A stretch of DNA of 64,000 nt. Origin: Caulobacterales bacterium (GTDB lineage Bacteria > Pseudomonadota > Alphaproteobacteria > Caulobacterales > Aquidulcibacteraceae). Shown one piece after another: positions 7,897-18,348 of the stretch. Numbering within the stretch: position 1 is the stretch's first letter; every line of letters begins with the position of its first letter. The stretch covers positions 248,001 through 312,000 of the forward strand of contig JAFLCU010000001.1 of the NCBI GenBank assembly GCA_017303355.1, given 5' to 3'. A program made the position numbers and the translations under genes. Under the pieces are notes generated by a model. That model was not told where the DNA came from. It searched no databases and saw only the letters and a list, made by a program, of their open reading frames with translations.

Positions 7897-9701
7897 CAAT
7901 CTCCATCCATCTTCAACGCGGCAATGAAGGCCTCTTGCGGGATTTCTACTTTCCCGAATTGGCGCATCTTTTTCTTGCCCTCTTTCTGCTTGTCGAGGAG
8001 CTTGCGTTTGCGGCTGGCGTCGCCGCCATAGCATTTCGCGGTCACGTCCTTGCGCAGGGCCGAGATGGTTTCGCGCGCGATGATGCGCCCGCCGATCGCG
8101 GCCTGGATCGGGATTTTGAACATGTGCTGCGGGATCAGCTCTTTCAGCTTTTCCACCATGGCGCGGCCGCGCGATTCCGCGCGCGCGCGGTGCACCAGCA
8201 TGGACAGCGCATCGACGGGATCGTCATTCACCAGGATCGACATCTTCACCAGATCGCCGACGCGGTGATCGATCAGCTGATAATCGAAGCTGGCATAGCC
8301 CTTCGAGATGCTTTTCAGGCGATCGTAGAAATCGAACACGACCTCGTTGAGCGGCAGCTCATAGACGAGCATGGCGCGTGAGCCGACATAGTTCAGCTCC
8401 TTCTGAATGCCGCGCCGATCCTGGCAAAGCTTCATGATCGAGCCCAGATATTCGTCGGGCGTGAGCAACGTGGCTTTGATCCACGGCTCTTCGATTTCCT
8501 TGATATGCACCACGTCCGGCAAATCGGCCGGATTGTGCAGCTCCTTCACCTCGCCATTGTTCATCAGCACGCGATAGACAACGCTGGGCGCGGTGGCGAT
8601 CAGATCGAGATTGAATTCGCGGCTGAGGCGCTCCTGGATGATTTCCAGGTGCAACAAGCCGAGGAAACCGCAGCGGAAGCCGAAGCCGAGTGCGGCGCTG
8701 GTTTCCATTTCATAGCTGAAGCTCGCGTCGTTCAGGCGGAGCTTCGACATGGCGGCGCGGAGATCCTCGAAATTCGCGGCGTCGGTTGGGAAGAGGCCGC
8801 AGAACACGACGGGCTGCGCCGGCTTGAAGCCCGGCAGCGCTTGGCTCGTCTCGCGGCGATATTCGGTGATGGTGTCGCCGACGCGCGCGTCGCCAACCTC
8901 CTTGATCGAGCCGGTGAGCACGCCGATTTCGCCGGGGCCGAGCTCGGCCACGTCTTCGCGCTTGGGACGCAGCACGCCGAGTGTATCGACGTTATAATCG
9001 GCGCCGGTCTGCATGAGCTTCACGCGCATGCCCTTCTTCACGACGCCATCGATGACGCGGAAGAGCACGACGACGCCGAGATACGCATCGTACCAGGCGT
9101 CCACCAGCATGGCTTTGAGCGGCGCGTTGGCATCGCCGGCTTTCGGCGGCGGCAGGCGGGTAACGATGGCTTCCAACAACTCGTCGATGCCTTCGCCGGT
9201 CTTGCCGGAGGCGAGGATGGCGTCGCTGGCGTCGAGACCGATCACCTCTTCAATCTGCGCCTTGACGCGATCGGGTTCGGCGGCCGGCAGATCGATCTTG
9301 TTCAGCACGGGCACGATTTCGAGGTCGAGATCGAGCGCCTGATAGACGTTGGCCAGCGTCTGCGCTTCCACGCCCTGGGAGGCGTCCACGATCAGCAGCG
9401 CGCCTTCGCACGCCGCGAGGCTGCGGCTCACCTCATAGGCGAAATCCACGTGGCCGGGCGTGTCCATCAGATTGAGGACGTAATCCTTGCCGTCCTTGGC
9501 CCGGTAATCCAGGCGCACGGTCTGCGCCTTGATCGTGATCCCGCGCTCCTTCTCGATATCCATGTTATCAAGAACCTGCTCGGTCATCTCGCGCGCGGAG
9601 AGGCCGCCGGTTTGCTGAATCAAACGGTCGGAAAGCGTGGATTTGCCGTGGTCGATGTGCGCCACGATCGAAAAGTTGCGGATTTTGTCCCGGGGAGTCA
9701 T
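7896..9701 (-). CDS. lepA: Elongation factor 4 (ribosomal back-translocase GTPase)
   Basis: 601 residues, full family length. P-loop AHIDHGKST at residues 14-22, switch [10 protein letters not shown] at 80-87, NKID at 134-137, then EF-Tu/EF-G-like domains and the LepA-specific C-terminal domain ending with the conserved basic segment [21 protein letters not shown]4 is a membrane- and ribosome-associated GTPase that remodels stalled translating ribosomes. It is the clearest core-genome anchor in the window and marks the left boundary of the catabolic region. Confidence 0.98.
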   Translation of the reverse strand: MTPRDKIRNFSIVAHIDHGKSTLSDRLIQQTGGLSAREMTEQVLDNMDIEKERGITIKAQTVRLDYRAKDGKDYVLNLMDTPGHVDFAYEVSRSLAACEGALLIVDASQGVEAQTLANVYQALDLDLEIVPVLNKIDLPAAEPDRVKAQIEEVIGLDASDAILASGKTGEGIDELLEAIVTRLPPPKAGDANAPLKAMLVDAWYDAYLGVVVLFRVIDGVVKKGMRVKLMQTGADYNVDTLGVLRPKREDVAELGPGEIGVLTGSIKEVGDARVGDTITEYRRETSQALPGFKPAQPVVFCGLFPTDAANFEDLRAAMSKLRLNDASFSYEMETSAALGFGFRCGFLGLLHLEIIQERLSREFNLDLIATAPSVVYRVLMNNGEVKELHNPADLPDVVHIKEIEEPWIKATLLTPDEYLGSIMKLCQDRRGIQKELNYVGSRAMLVYELPLNEVVFDFYDRLKSISKGYASFDYQLIDHRVGDLVKMSILVNDDPVDALSMLVHRARAESRGRAMVEKLKELIPQHMFKIPIQAAIGGRIIARETISALRKDVTAKCYGGDASRKRKLLDKQKEGKKKMRQFGKVEIPQEAFIAALKMDGD

Positions 9702-9786
9702 GGGGCGGGTGCGTATATCAGCCCGCGCCCTGCGCCAAGCTCACCCGCTGCCGGAGGGGTGCGGGGCGCGCTTTTGACGCCCGGCT

Positions 9787-10614
9787 TTAGCCGCGTGGCG
9801 CTTTCCAATAGGATTTGTGGCCGATCCACTCGGGGTTTGGGCGGATGAGCGCGGAGCCGCCGTCGACGGTCAGAATCTGGCCGCTGATCCAGCCGGCGCG
9901 CGGGCTGGCGAGGAACGTGACCGCCTCGGCTATGTCCACGGGCGTGCCCTCGGAGCGCAGCGCTGAACGATTGCGCCGCTCAGCGCGGGTTTTTTCGACC
10001 TCCGCCTCGGTTTTCACATGGCGCGCGACGATGGCGGACCACACCTCGCCCGGGCGCACCGCGTTACAGCGCACGCCGTCCGGCCCGTATTGCAGCGCGA
10101 TGTGTTTGGTCAGGCCCTCGACCGCCGCTTTCGAGCCGCTATAGGCGGCGCTGGCGGAGGGCGTGTCGATCGCCGTGGTCGAGATGTTCACGATCGCGCC
10201 GCCTTCCTTCATGTGCGGGATGGCGTGCTTGCACATGAACAGCACGGTTTTCAGATTGACGGCGAGCGCGTGATCCCATTGCGCTTCTTCCGTGAGCGTG
10301 ACGACGGCGCCGTCGCCGATGCCGATATTGTTCACGAGCACGTCGATCCGGCCGAAATGCGCAAACACTTGCGCGGTGGCGCGCGCGCATTGGCTTTCAT
10401 CGGTGAGATCGGCGGCGACCGCGAACGCCTCGCCGCCTTGACGGGCGATCGCTTCCACGGTGCGGGACGCGGCCTCGGCGCTGCGATCGAGCACGGCGAC
10501 GCGCGCGCCATCGCGCGCCAGCGCCAGGCAAGTTGCATCGCCCACGCTGGCGACCTCGCCGGCCGCGGAGCCGCCGCCGGTGACGATCGCCACGCGACCT
10601 TCGAAAATACTCAT
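9787..10614 (-). CDS. Short-chain dehydrogenase/reductase
   Basis: 275 residues, classical SDR. Cofactor motif variant [15 protein letters not shown] near the N-terminus (longer than the usual TGxxxGxG), NNIG in place of NNAG, active-site YSGSK (Tyr-x3-Lys) and C-terminal [18 protein letters not shown](P)-dependent alcohol/ketone interconversion; substrate unknown. The ATG at 10614 overlaps the stop of the upstream NTF2-like gene (ATGA), so the two are translationally coupled. Confidence 0.88.
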   Translation of the reverse strand: MSIFEGRVAIVTGGGSAAGEVASVGDATCLALARDGARVAVLDRSAEAASRTVEAIARQGGEAFAVAADLTDESQCARATAQVFAHFGRIDVLVNNIGIGDGAVVTLTEEAQWDHALAVNLKTVLFMCKHAIPHMKEGGAIVNISTTAIDTPSASAAYSGSKAAVEGLTKHIALQYGPDGVRCNAVRPGEVWSAIVARHVKTEAEVEKTRAERRNRSALRSEGTPVDIAEAVTFLASPRAGWISGQILTVDGGSALIRPNPEWIGHKSYWKAPRG

Positions 10615-11144
10615 CGCGAAGCCTCCTCGCCGAACAGACGATACAATGCGTCTTCGGGCGCCGGCGCGCCATTGTGCGCGCCGCGCGGCGACGCTTCGCT
10701 CAGCGCGTCCACGCGTCCCCATTCATCGACAAAAGTGCGCGCCGCAAGCCTCCACACGCCATCTCGGCGCGTGAAGCGATCGAGATAGCGGCCAGCGCGA
10801 ATGCGGGTATGAATCTGCTCCGTCGCGGCGATCGCCTGGCAGGACAAGACATGGCTTTCGCTCCAGGCTTCGTCGCCCTTCAGCACGATACGCTGGTTCG
10901 ACACCACGTGCATGCGCCCGAGCGGCGCTTGCGCCGGCGGCTTCAGCATGGCGATGAAGGCCTCACCCGTCACGGGCGCTGCGCCGCCCATGTCCAAGCT
11001 CGCATCCGGATGAATGCAAGACCCCAGCAATGCGCCGTCGAACCGGTCAACGCCACGCGCGATGCCGGTGATCACGTCGCGGATCGCCTCGCGATCGCGC
11101 AATTCCCCGACCAGGCGCCGCAATTCGGCAAGTTCCGCGCTCAT
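10611..11144 (-). CDS. SnoaL/NTF2-like (nuclear transport factor 2 fold) protein
   Basis: 177 residues. The N-terminal helix ([30 protein letters not shown]) followed by PDASLDMGG and the beta-sheet segments [18 protein letters not shown] and [25 protein letters not shown] are the standard layout of the SnoaL_4 branch that includes scytalone dehydratase-like and ring-hydroxylating beta-subunit-like proteins. In catabolic clusters such proteins act as dehydratases, isomerases or binding partners. First gene of the pair with the SDR at 9787-10614. Confidence 0.8.
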   Translation of the reverse strand: MSAELAELRRLVGELRDREAIRDVITGIARGVDRFDGALLGSCIHPDASLDMGGAAPVTGEAFIAMLKPPAQAPLGRMHVVSNQRIVLKGDEAWSESHVLSCQAIAATEQIHTRIRAGRYLDRFTRRDGVWRLAARTFVDEWGRVDALSEASPRGAHNGAPAPEDALYRLFGEEASR

Positions 11145-11299
11145 GCGACCCTCAAAATCAGCAATTCAATGCAGCTTTACGCGAAATTGGCGGCCATGGC
11201 GCGCGGCGCGGCATTATTCGCATGGCCGATGTTTATCCGGTGGACTTTTCCAACGCCCGCCGCCCCTTACACTCCAAACAAACGAATGGGCGAGATCCG

Positions 11300-12118
11300 A
11301 TGAACGTGAGCGGCAAGACGGCGGTGGTGACGGGATCGGCCAGCGGGCTTGGCCGCGAGACCGCGATCAGCCTCGCCCGCAATGGCGCCGTGCGTGTCGC
11401 CTGCCTCGACATCCACGACGCCGGCAATGCCGAGACGGCCGATCTGGTGCGCGCGCAAGGGGCCGAGCCGCTGCCGCTGCACATGGATCTCGGCAATGTG
11501 GGCGAGATCAAAGCTCGCTTTGCCGAGGTGCTCGCTACGTTCGGCCACATCGACGCCGCCGCGTTCGTCGGGGGCTATTCGTGGAAGGCCGAAAGCCTCG
11601 ACGTGACCGAGGCGCAATGGGACACATTCGTCAATGTGAACCTGCGCGGCACGTTCTTTTGCTGCCAGGAAGCGCTGAAGGCGATGACCGAACGAGGCTC
11701 GGGCTCGATCGTCACGATCTCCGCCGACGCCGCGTTCTTCCCGATGGAGGGGCTCGCCGTGCAAGCCGCGGCCAAGGGCGGCATCGCGCAGATGACCAAG
11801 ACGCTGGCGCTTGAAAACGCACGGCGCGGCGTACGCGTGAATTGCGTGTCGCCCGGGATCGTGCATGTGAAAAAATCCGGATGGGTCACGCCCGCCGGCC
11901 CGCCGCAAAGACCAGTTCCGAATTTGCCGCCAGCGCCGCCGGTCGCGACATTGCAGGAGCAAACGGCGCGCGGCCGGGCGCTGACGGAACGCGAAATCGC
12001 CGACACGATCGTGTTTCTCTGCTCCGACGCGGCCTCCGGCATTAGCGGCGACACATTGTTCGTGAATGGCGGCGGCTATTTCTCGCTGCGTTACGACGCG
12101 CCGAACAATCTGAAATAG
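11300..12118 (+). CDS. Short-chain dehydrogenase/reductase
   Basis: 272 residues. Start at 11300 follows GGGCGAG. TGSASGLGRE cofactor loop, then NVNLRGTFFCCQEAL and NCVSPG; the usual catalytic YxxxK is replaced by VQAAAKGG (Gln in the Tyr position, Lys kept), so catalysis may differ from classical SDRs or be impaired. C-terminal ISGDTLFVNGGGYF is typical. Ten bases upstream of the isochorismatase-fold gene, so probably one operon with it; divergent from the NTF2/SDR pair. Confidence 0.85.
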   Translation: MNVSGKTAVVTGSASGLGRETAISLARNGAVRVACLDIHDAGNAETADLVRAQGAEPLPLHMDLGNVGEIKARFAEVLATFGHIDAAAFVGGYSWKAESLDVTEAQWDTFVNVNLRGTFFCCQEALKAMTERGSGSIVTISADAAFFPMEGLAVQAAAKGGIAQMTKTLALENARRGVRVNCVSPGIVHVKKSGWVTPAGPPQRPVPNLPPAPPVATLQEQTARGRALTEREIADTIVFLCSDAASGISGDTLFVNGGGYFSLRYDAPNNLK

Positions 12119-12128
12119 GGATATTCAC

Positions 12129-12713
12129 ATGGCGGCTGAGCTCAACATCGACGCAAAGACGACGGCGCTTGTCCTGGTCGATTTTCAGAATTTCACCAAA
12201 GTGATGAAAACCGTGCCGCTGACGGGCGCCGAAACGCTCGCCAACGGCGTCAAGCTCGCGGATGCGTGCCGCGCCAAGGGCATTCTCGTGGTGCTCATTC
12301 GTGTCGGCCATCCGGCCAATCACACGCCGCACCCCAATGTGCCGAACGACGAATCCTTCGCGAAATTTGAGTATCCGCCCAATCCGATGGAGATTTGCGC
12401 CGAGCTTGGCCCGAAGGATGGCGACGTGATCGTCGACAAATACAATTGGGGCTCGTTCTATCAAACCAATCTGGACGCGCAGCTTCGGCGGCGCGGCGTC
12501 AAGACGCTGATTGTCGGCGGCTTGGTCAGCCACATCGGCGTCGATACGACCATGCGGCAGGCGCAAGAACGCAATTACGCGCAAATCCTCGCGGTCGATG
12601 CGATCTCGGCCTTCGAACTCTCCCAGCACGAACATTTCGTGCGCCACGTCGCGCCGCGCTTGTCGCATGTTCGCACCACCGATCAGATCGTGGCGGCGGT
12701 GAACGCGGCTTAG
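12129..12713 (+). CDS. Isochorismatase-fold hydrolase lacking the catalytic cysteine
   Basis: 194 residues. Asp18 (VLVDFQN) and Lys104 (VDKYNWGSF) of the family triad are present, but the position of the nucleophilic Cys is Gly137 in GGLVSHIGVDTT. That Cys-to-Gly state is the one found in true isochorismatases (EntB, PhzD), which hydrolyse a vinyl ether using the Asp, rather than in the amidase-type cysteine hydrolases. The following segment (AVDAISAFELSQHEHF) also resembles EntB/PhzD. Downstream of an SDR in a likely two-gene operon; the chemistry in this context is unknown. The 3' end overlaps the convergent hydrolase gene by four bases. Confidence 0.85.
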   Translation: MAAELNIDAKTTALVLVDFQNFTKVMKTVPLTGAETLANGVKLADACRAKGILVVLIRVGHPANHTPHPNVPNDESFAKFEYPPNPMEICAELGPKDGDVIVDKYNWGSFYQTNLDAQLRRRGVKTLIVGGLVSHIGVDTTMRQAQERNYAQILAVDAISAFELSQHEHFVRHVAPRLSHVRTTDQIVAAVNAA

Positions 12714-13687
12714 GGCAGCGCCGAAGGCAGCCAGCGCGCGAAGCGATTCCAGAAATCGTGGCGCGTGCTGGCGAAGTTCTGGCAATGCCCCGCACGCGGC
12801 AGAATATAGAGCGTCTTGTCCGGCGATCCCGAATAGAGCGACGCTTCGTGGTGCGGATCGGGCGAGACATCGCGCTCGCTGAACACGATGAAGAGCGGCG
12901 TGCTGACCTTGGCCGCGTGCGGCGCGCGCTTGCCTGGCGTTTGCGTATCCACGGCCGCCATGCGCGGCGTCGTCGTGGCGGCGGCGTCATCGGCCGCGAT
13001 CACCTCGGCCGGCACGTCCGGCCAATGGAACCACGCATGCACCTTTGTGCGGTCGACCTTGAAATACACATCATCCCATCGCGCGCCGACGAGCTTTTGC
13101 ACGTTCGCGATCACGCGCGCGCGTAGAGCATCCTCCGAAAGATCGGCGGCATCATCGAGGCCGTGCTGAATGTCCTTGGCGTGGACAAAAGTGTAGCCAA
13201 TGATCGCGAGCGCATCGAAGCTCTGGTGATTGGCCTGCTGCGTAACCGTGACGCCGCCGCCCATCGAATGCCCCATGCCGACGAGACGTATCTCCGGCAG
13301 CGGCGGCAAGCATTCGGCAAGCGTGCCGTTGGCGAGACCCGCGCGAATTTGGCGCGCCGCGATATCGCCCGCGGCGGCCATCACGTCGAGATTGAGCAGA
13401 TCGCCATTCTTCAGGCGCGTGCTTTCACCAACGCCCAAATGATCCATGGCGATGACGATATAACCAAGCGACGCCAGATGCTCGGCGAAGCTGTAGCCCG
13501 GGTGGCCCGGGATGCGCATATGGTAATAGGCCTTCGAATAGCCGCCGCCGGGCACGGCGATGATTGCGATCGCCGGGCGCCGCAATTTTTCCGGAGGCGG
13601 CGCGAAGAGCCACGCGGCGTTGACATGCGCACGGCCCTCGGGCGAGGCGCTGGAAACGTCCAGGCGCAGTTCGATCGGCGACGGCAC
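12710..13687 (-). CDS. Alpha/beta hydrolase
   Basis: 325 residues, GTG start at 13687, three bases after the ALDH stop. Nucleophile elbow GHSMGGG with Ser141, oxyanion region PGGGYSKAYY near 46-55, and a late AGHCQNF segment supplying the His. The PGGGYS stretch and long N-terminus are like secondary-metabolite or ester hydrolases. Probably hydrolyses an ester or lactone of the pathway; translated together with the upstream aldehyde dehydrogenase. Confidence 0.85.
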   Translation of the reverse strand: MPSPIELRLDVSSASPEGRAHVNAAWLFAPPPEKLRRPAIAIIAVPGGGYSKAYYHMRIPGHPGYSFAEHLASLGYIVIAMDHLGVGESTRLKNGDLLNLDVMAAAGDIAARQIRAGLANGTLAECLPPLPEIRLVGMGHSMGGGVTVTQQANHQSFDALAIIGYTFVHAKDIQHGLDDAADLSEDALRARVIANVQKLVGARWDDVYFKVDRTKVHAWFHWPDVPAEVIAADDAAATTTPRMAAVDTQTPGKRAPHAAKVSTPLFIVFSERDVSPDPHHEASLYSGSPDKTLYILPRAGHCQNFASTRHDFWNRFARWLPSALP

Positions 13688-13690
13688 GAA

Positions 13691-15220
13691 TCAGCTCGCC
13701 TTCTTTTCGACCTCGCCCCACGCCAGCGTCGATGAAGGTTTGCCCGAGGCGATTCCGAGCACTTTCGTCTCGGTGAAGGTCTCAAAACCTTGCACGCCGA
13801 ATTGGCGGCCGATGCCGCTCTCTTTGTAGCCGCCGAACGGCACGTCCATATACATCCACACACCGCCATTCACGCTGACCGTACCGGTGCGCAGGCGCGC
13901 GGCGACATCCAGCGCTTCCTGATCGGTGGCCGCCGCGACCTGCGCGGAAAGGCCATAGTGCGAATTGTTGGCGATGCGGATCGCGTCCTCGACATCGTCA
14001 TAGGCAATGACGGCAAGCACCGGGCCGAACACTTCCTCCTGCGCGATGTAATCGTCCGGCTTCACGTCGGCGATCAGGGTCGGCTCGACGAAATAGCCTT
14101 TCGGCTGGCTCGGCGGGATGCGGCCGCCATGCACGATGCGATTGCCCTGCGCACGCGCTTTCTCAATGTGCTCCAGCACGCGCTTGCGATGATGCGCGCT
14201 GATCAATGGGTTCATGTAATTGTTGGGATCGGCCGGATCGCCATAGCTGATCTTCGCCATTTCGGCGGCGGCGGCGGCCACGCCTTCATCATAACGCGCG
14301 CGCGGCAGAAGCAGACGGCTGCGCGCGACGCAGCCTTGGCCAGCATTGGTGCAGATGAGGCGCGCGGCTTTCGCGGCTTCGGCTGCAACGTCGGCGCCCT
14401 CAAGCACGATGTACGGAGATTTTCCGCCAAGCTCGAGCAAGAGGCGCTTCAGCGTTTGCGCGGCGACGGCGGCGACGCGTTTGCCATTCGGCGCCGAACC
14501 GGTGAAGGCGATGAAATCGACATCGGGGTGCGTGGTCAGCACCTCGCCCATCAAATTATCGGCGGAGGTCACGACATTGATGACGCCGGCCGGAATGTCG
14601 GTCTCCTCCGCGACGATGCGGCCGAAGATCGTGCCGGCCCATGGCGCATCCGGCGACGGCTTCAGGATCACGGTGTTGCCGGCGGCGAGTGCTGCGCCCA
14701 TCTTGCCGAGGCCCGCGCCCCACGGCCCGTTCCACGGCACGATGCACGCAACGACGCCGACAGCCTCGCGGCGCTGAATGCGCCGGCTGGTGATTCCGCG
14801 GAAATCGAGTTCCGGAAGATCGGTTTCATAAGGGTAGTTTTCGGCCATGTCGGCGAAGTCGCGCAGGCGCTGCACGGGCACGTCGAGCAGCGTGTCGCGT
14901 GTCAGCCACACGGCGGTGCCGACCTCGCTCACGAGCAGCGGACGAATTTCCGGCAGGCGCTTGGTCAAAGCTTCGTTGAGCTGACGCAGGCACTTGGCGC
15001 GGAAGGCGTGATTGGTCGACCAATCCGTCTCATCAAACGCGCGGCGGGCGGCCTTGATCGCGCGCGTGAAATCTTCCGCGACGCCATCGGCGGTGACGCC
15101 GATCACCTCTTCCGTGAAGGGATTGATGTTCTCGAACGTCTTGCCCGACGACGATGGAACCAACTCGCCATCGATGAGCATGCGCCATTCGGCAATGCCG
15201 GGATTCTTCACGTCGGCCAT
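13691..15220 (-). CDS. NAD(P)-dependent aldehyde dehydrogenase
   Basis: 509 residues. Contains the ALDH landmarks in order: VACIVPWNGPWGAGLGK, ILKPSPDAPW, FTGSAPNGKRV, catalytic Glu in LLLELGGKSP, catalytic Cys in TNAGQGCVARS, and EEVFGPVLAVI. Oxidises an aldehyde to the acid; substrate unknown. Followed directly by the alpha/beta hydrolase gene and preceded by a second ALDH, an arrangement suggesting sequential oxidation of an alcohol-derived intermediate together with the GMC oxidoreductase. Confidence 0.93.
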   Translation of the reverse strand: MADVKNPGIAEWRMLIDGELVPSSSGKTFENINPFTEEVIGVTADGVAEDFTRAIKAARRAFDETDWSTNHAFRAKCLRQLNEALTKRLPEIRPLLVSEVGTAVWLTRDTLLDVPVQRLRDFADMAENYPYETDLPELDFRGITSRRIQRREAVGVVACIVPWNGPWGAGLGKMGAALAAGNTVILKPSPDAPWAGTIFGRIVAEETDIPAGVINVVTSADNLMGEVLTTHPDVDFIAFTGSAPNGKRVAAVAAQTLKRLLLELGGKSPYIVLEGADVAAEAAKAARLICTNAGQGCVARSRLLLPRARYDEGVAAAAAEMAKISYGDPADPNNYMNPLISAHHRKRVLEHIEKARAQGNRIVHGGRIPPSQPKGYFVEPTLIADVKPDDYIAQEEVFGPVLAVIAYDDVEDAIRIANNSHYGLSAQVAAATDQEALDVAARLRTGTVSVNGGVWMYMDVPFGGYKESGIGRQFGVQGFETFTETKVLGIASGKPSSTLAWGEVEKKAS

Positions 15221-15304
15221 CGATCCTCTCCTCTTGCCGGCACCCTCTGCCGCAGGCGCGTGACCGGCAAGCAGCCGGCTGCAATATCGGCGTCGCGATA
15301 CCGG

Positions 15305-16744
15305 CTAGACTGCGCGCGCCTGCGCGATGAGCTTCACATCGAGATAGGCGTCGAGACCTTCGATACCGCCCTCTTGCCCATGGCCGCTTTCGCCGACGCC
15401 GCCGAACGGCGCTTCGGGGGTCGAAATCGCCATCGAATTGATCCCGACCATGCCGGCCTTCAGGCCGTCGCCGACCTCCATCGCCGTCGCATTGTCACGC
15501 GTGAACGCAAACGCCGCGAGGCCAAAGGGCAAGCTATTGGCGCGGGCGAGCGCCTCGGCAGTGTCCTTGAACCGCACGATGGGGGCGACCGGGCCAAACG
15601 GTTCTTCCGTCATGATCAGACTATCGTCGGGCGCATCGGTGATCACGGTTGGCTCGAAGAAATTGCCGGCATTGCCGATGCGCTTGCCGCCGGTGCGCAG
15701 CTGGCCGCCGCGCGCGATCGCGTCGGCGACCAGGCGCTCCATCGCCGCCAGCCTGCGCTCATTCGCGAGCGGCCCCATCGTCACGCCCTCCTCAACGCCC
15801 GCGCCAACGCGCAGCGCCTTGGCGGCGGCGGTGAATGTATCGGCGAAACGGCTGAAGGCCTGCTCTTGCACATAGAAGCGGCTGGGCGAGATGCAGACTT
15901 GGCCGGCGTTGCGGAATTTGGCGGCGGCGAGAAGCGCAGCCGCGCGCTCGACGTCCGCGTCCGCGAAGACAAGCACTGGCGCATGGCCGCCTAATTCCAT
16001 CGTCGTGCGCTTCAGGCCTTCCGCGGCTTGCTTCATCAGCGCTTTGCCGACCGGCGTTGACCCGGTGAAAGATATCTTCTTCACGAGCGGCGACGCGAGC
16101 AGATGCGCCGACACCTGCGCGGGCTTGCCAAACACAAGGTTGAGCACGCCATTGGGCAGGCCGGCATCGTGCAGCGCGCGCACGATCTCGATCGCCGTGC
16201 CCGGCGTTTCCTCGGCGGCCTTCAGCACCAGGGCGCAGCCCGCCGCCAGCGCGCCGCCGATCTTGCGGCACGGCGTCAGGGCCGGGAAATTCCACGGCGT
16301 GAACGCGGCGGCCACGCCCACGGGTTCGCGGATGACCATCTGGCGAATGTTCGCCGAGGCGGCCGGCACGATGCGCCCATAGGCGCGGCGGCCTTCTTCC
16401 GCGTACCAGTCGATCACGTCCGCGCCATAGAGCAGTTCGGCCCGCGCTTCGGCGATCGGCTTGCCTTGCTCCAGCGACATGATCCGCGCCATCGCCTCGA
16501 CGCGTTCGCGCATCAAGGCCGCGCCGCGCCGCAGGATGCGCCCGCGTTCAATCGGCGCCGTGGTGCGCCATGTTTCGAACGCACGCCGCGCCGCGCCGAT
16601 GGCGCGCTCCAAATCTTCCGCGCTGGCGTGCGGCAGGCGCGCGAGCGCCTCGCCTGTCGCGGGGTTGAGCACCGACTCGCTCTGACGCGAACCGAGGCCG
16701 ACATGCTCGCCATCGATGATCATGTGGAGATCAGGATAGGTCAT
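15305..16744 (-). CDS. Aldehyde dehydrogenase, succinate-semialdehyde dehydrogenase-like
   Basis: 479 residues from ATG 16744, which overlaps the GMC gene stop as ATGA; a longer in-frame extension runs antiparallel into that gene and is rejected. Landmarks: TPWNFPALTPCRKIGGALAAGC, FTGSTPVGK, Glu in TMELGGHAP, catalytic Cys in RNAGQVCISPSR, EEPFGPVAPI. Length and the RNAGQVC pattern place it with the GabD/SSADH branch. Acts on an omega-oxo acid or similar aldehyde. Confidence 0.93.
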   Translation of the reverse strand: MTYPDLHMIIDGEHVGLGSRQSESVLNPATGEALARLPHASAEDLERAIGAARRAFETWRTTAPIERGRILRRGAALMRERVEAMARIMSLEQGKPIAEARAELLYGADVIDWYAEEGRRAYGRIVPAASANIRQMVIREPVGVAAAFTPWNFPALTPCRKIGGALAAGCALVLKAAEETPGTAIEIVRALHDAGLPNGVLNLVFGKPAQVSAHLLASPLVKKISFTGSTPVGKALMKQAAEGLKRTTMELGGHAPVLVFADADVERAAALLAAAKFRNAGQVCISPSRFYVQEQAFSRFADTFTAAAKALRVGAGVEEGVTMGPLANERRLAAMERLVADAIARGGQLRTGGKRIGNAGNFFEPTVITDAPDDSLIMTEEPFGPVAPIVRFKDTAEALARANSLPFGLAAFAFTRDNATAMEVGDGLKAGMVGINSMAISTPEAPFGGVGESGHGQEGGIEGLDAYLDVKLIAQARAV

Positions 16745-18348
16745 GCGCGCGCATCCTCTAAAATCATATCCGCGGCCTTCTCGCCGATCATGACGATCGC
16801 GGCGTGCGAGTTGCCCGACACCACGCTCGGCATCACCGAGCCATCGACCACACGCAAACCTTCGACGCCGCGCACCTTGAGGCGCGGATCGACCACGGCA
16901 TCGGGTGCGTCGCCCATGCGCGCGGTGCAGGTGGGGTGATAAAGGCTGCCGCCGCGCGCGCGGCAATATGCTTCAAGCTCCGCGTCGCTCGCCACGCCGG
17001 CGCCTGGTTCTTCTTCGTTGGCTACTAAGGAGGCGATCGCGGGCTGGCGCATGATCTCGCGGATAAGCTTCAGCCCCTCCACATTGGCGCGGCGATCGCC
17101 TTCCGTGCCGAGATAATTCGGATCGATCGTCGGCGCGGCGTATGGGTCAGGGCTGCGCAATTGCACCGCGCCACGGCTTTCCGGGCGCAACTGACATGAG
17201 GACGCGGTGAAGCCGGAGAATGGGTGGAGCTTGTCGCCCATCTTGGTAGTGGAGAAATTGATGAAATGCACTTGGATGTCAGGCGATTCCAAGCGCGCAT
17301 CGGTTTTGAAGAACCCCCCGGCATAGCCCGCGCTCACCGTGAGCGGGCCTTTGCGCTGGAGCAGATAGCGCATGCCGACGCCCGCGGTGCGGAAGACGTT
17401 GTTCATATCGTCATTGAAGGTGAACGGCTTGGTCGCGCGATAGACGATGCGGACCTGCAAATGATCTTGAAGCGCTGCGCCCACGCCCGGCAGATCGATT
17501 TGCGGGTTCACGCCGCGATCGCGCAGCAGCGCCGCGGGCCCAAGCCCCGACAATTGCATGATGTGCGGCGAGCCGATGGCGCCGGCGGACAGGGTCACCT
17601 CCTTGCCCGCGCGCGCGCTTTGCATCTCGTCGCCCACGCGCCATTGCACGCCGACAACGCGCTTGCCCTCCAGCACCAGCTTGGTGACGTGCGCGCCGGT
17701 GACGATGCGCAAATTGGCGCGGCGCTTCACGGGATTGAGATACGCCACCGCCGCCGACACGCGCCGGCCGTGCCGCGACGTGGTCTGGTAATAGCCCGCG
17801 CCCTCTTGCGTCGCGCCGTTGAAATCCGCGTTCGCCGGATGGCCGGCCTGTTGTGCCGCCGCGATAAAGGCGTCGCACAGCGGGTGCGGTTCGCTTTGAT
17901 CTGATGCAGGCAATGGGCCGCCGACGCCGTGATATTCATCGGCGCCGCGCGCCTGATCTTCGGCTTTCAGAAAATAGGGTAGGACATCATCATAGCCCCA
18001 GCCTGTCGCGCCGCACTGGCGCCAATGATCAAAATCCTCACGCTGGCCGCGAATATAGATGAGACCGTTGATCGAGCTTGAGCCGCCCAGCACTTTGCCG
18101 CGCGGCTGGGCGATGCGGCGATTGTCGAGCTGCTTTTGCGGCGCCGTCTCGAACATCCAATTGACGCTCGGATCGACGAAGAGCTTGCCGTAACCGAGTG
18201 GAATGTGAATCCAGATGTTGGTGTCCGCGCCGCCTGCTTCGAGCAGCAAGACACGGTGACGACCGTTCGCCGTCAGCCGGTTGGCAAGCACGCAGCCGGC
18301 CGAGCCCGCGCCGACGATGATGAAATCATATGTCCCGATGTCACGCAT
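16741..18348 (-). CDS. GMC-family FAD alcohol oxidoreductase
   Basis: 535 residues. N-terminal FAD loop [17 protein letters not shown], then the first GMC signature [20 protein letters not shown], the second signature around [15 protein letters not shown], and the C-terminal catalytic stretch [13 protein letters not shown] ... [31 protein letters not shown] with the two active-site His/Asn-His positions. Homologues include choline and long-chain alcohol dehydrogenases. Start at 18348 keeps an 8-base overlap with the preceding flavoprotein gene. It should oxidise a primary alcohol to an aldehyde, feeding the ALDH encoded next. Confidence 0.93.
   Translation of the reverse strand: MRDIGTYDFIIVGAGSAGCVLANRLTANGRHRVLLLEAGGADTNIWIHIPLGYGKLFVDPSVNWMFETAPQKQLDNRRIAQPRGKVLGGSSSINGLIYIRGQREDFDHWRQCGATGWGYDDVLPYFLKAEDQARGADEYHGVGGPLPASDQSEPHPLCDAFIAAAQQAGHPANADFNGATQEGAGYYQTTSRHGRRVSAAVAYLNPVKRRANLRIVTGAHVTKLVLEGKRVVGVQWRVGDEMQSARAGKEVTLSAGAIGSPHIMQLSGLGPAALLRDRGVNPQIDLPGVGAALQDHLQVRIVYRATKPFTFNDDMNNVFRTAGVGMRYLLQRKGPLTVSAGYAGGFFKTDARLESPDIQVHFINFSTTKMGDKLHPFSGFTASSCQLRPESRGAVQLRSPDPYAAPTIDPNYLGTEGDRRANVEGLKLIREIMRQPAIASLVANEEEPGAGVASDAELEAYCRARGGSLYHPTCTARMGDAPDAVVDPRLKVRGVEGLRVVDGSVMPSVVSGNSHAAIVMIGEKAADMILEDARA

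Noticed and set aside
8505..9848. 447-residue plus-strand frame opposite lepA
   Set aside because: Antisense of a universal, unambiguous GTPase.
13790..15994. 734-residue open frame on the plus strand opposite the two aldehyde dehydrogenases
   Set aside because: Codon bias on the GC-rich strand keeps the antisense frame open. The minus-strand proteins have all ALDH motifs; the plus-strand translation has none and no ribosome site.
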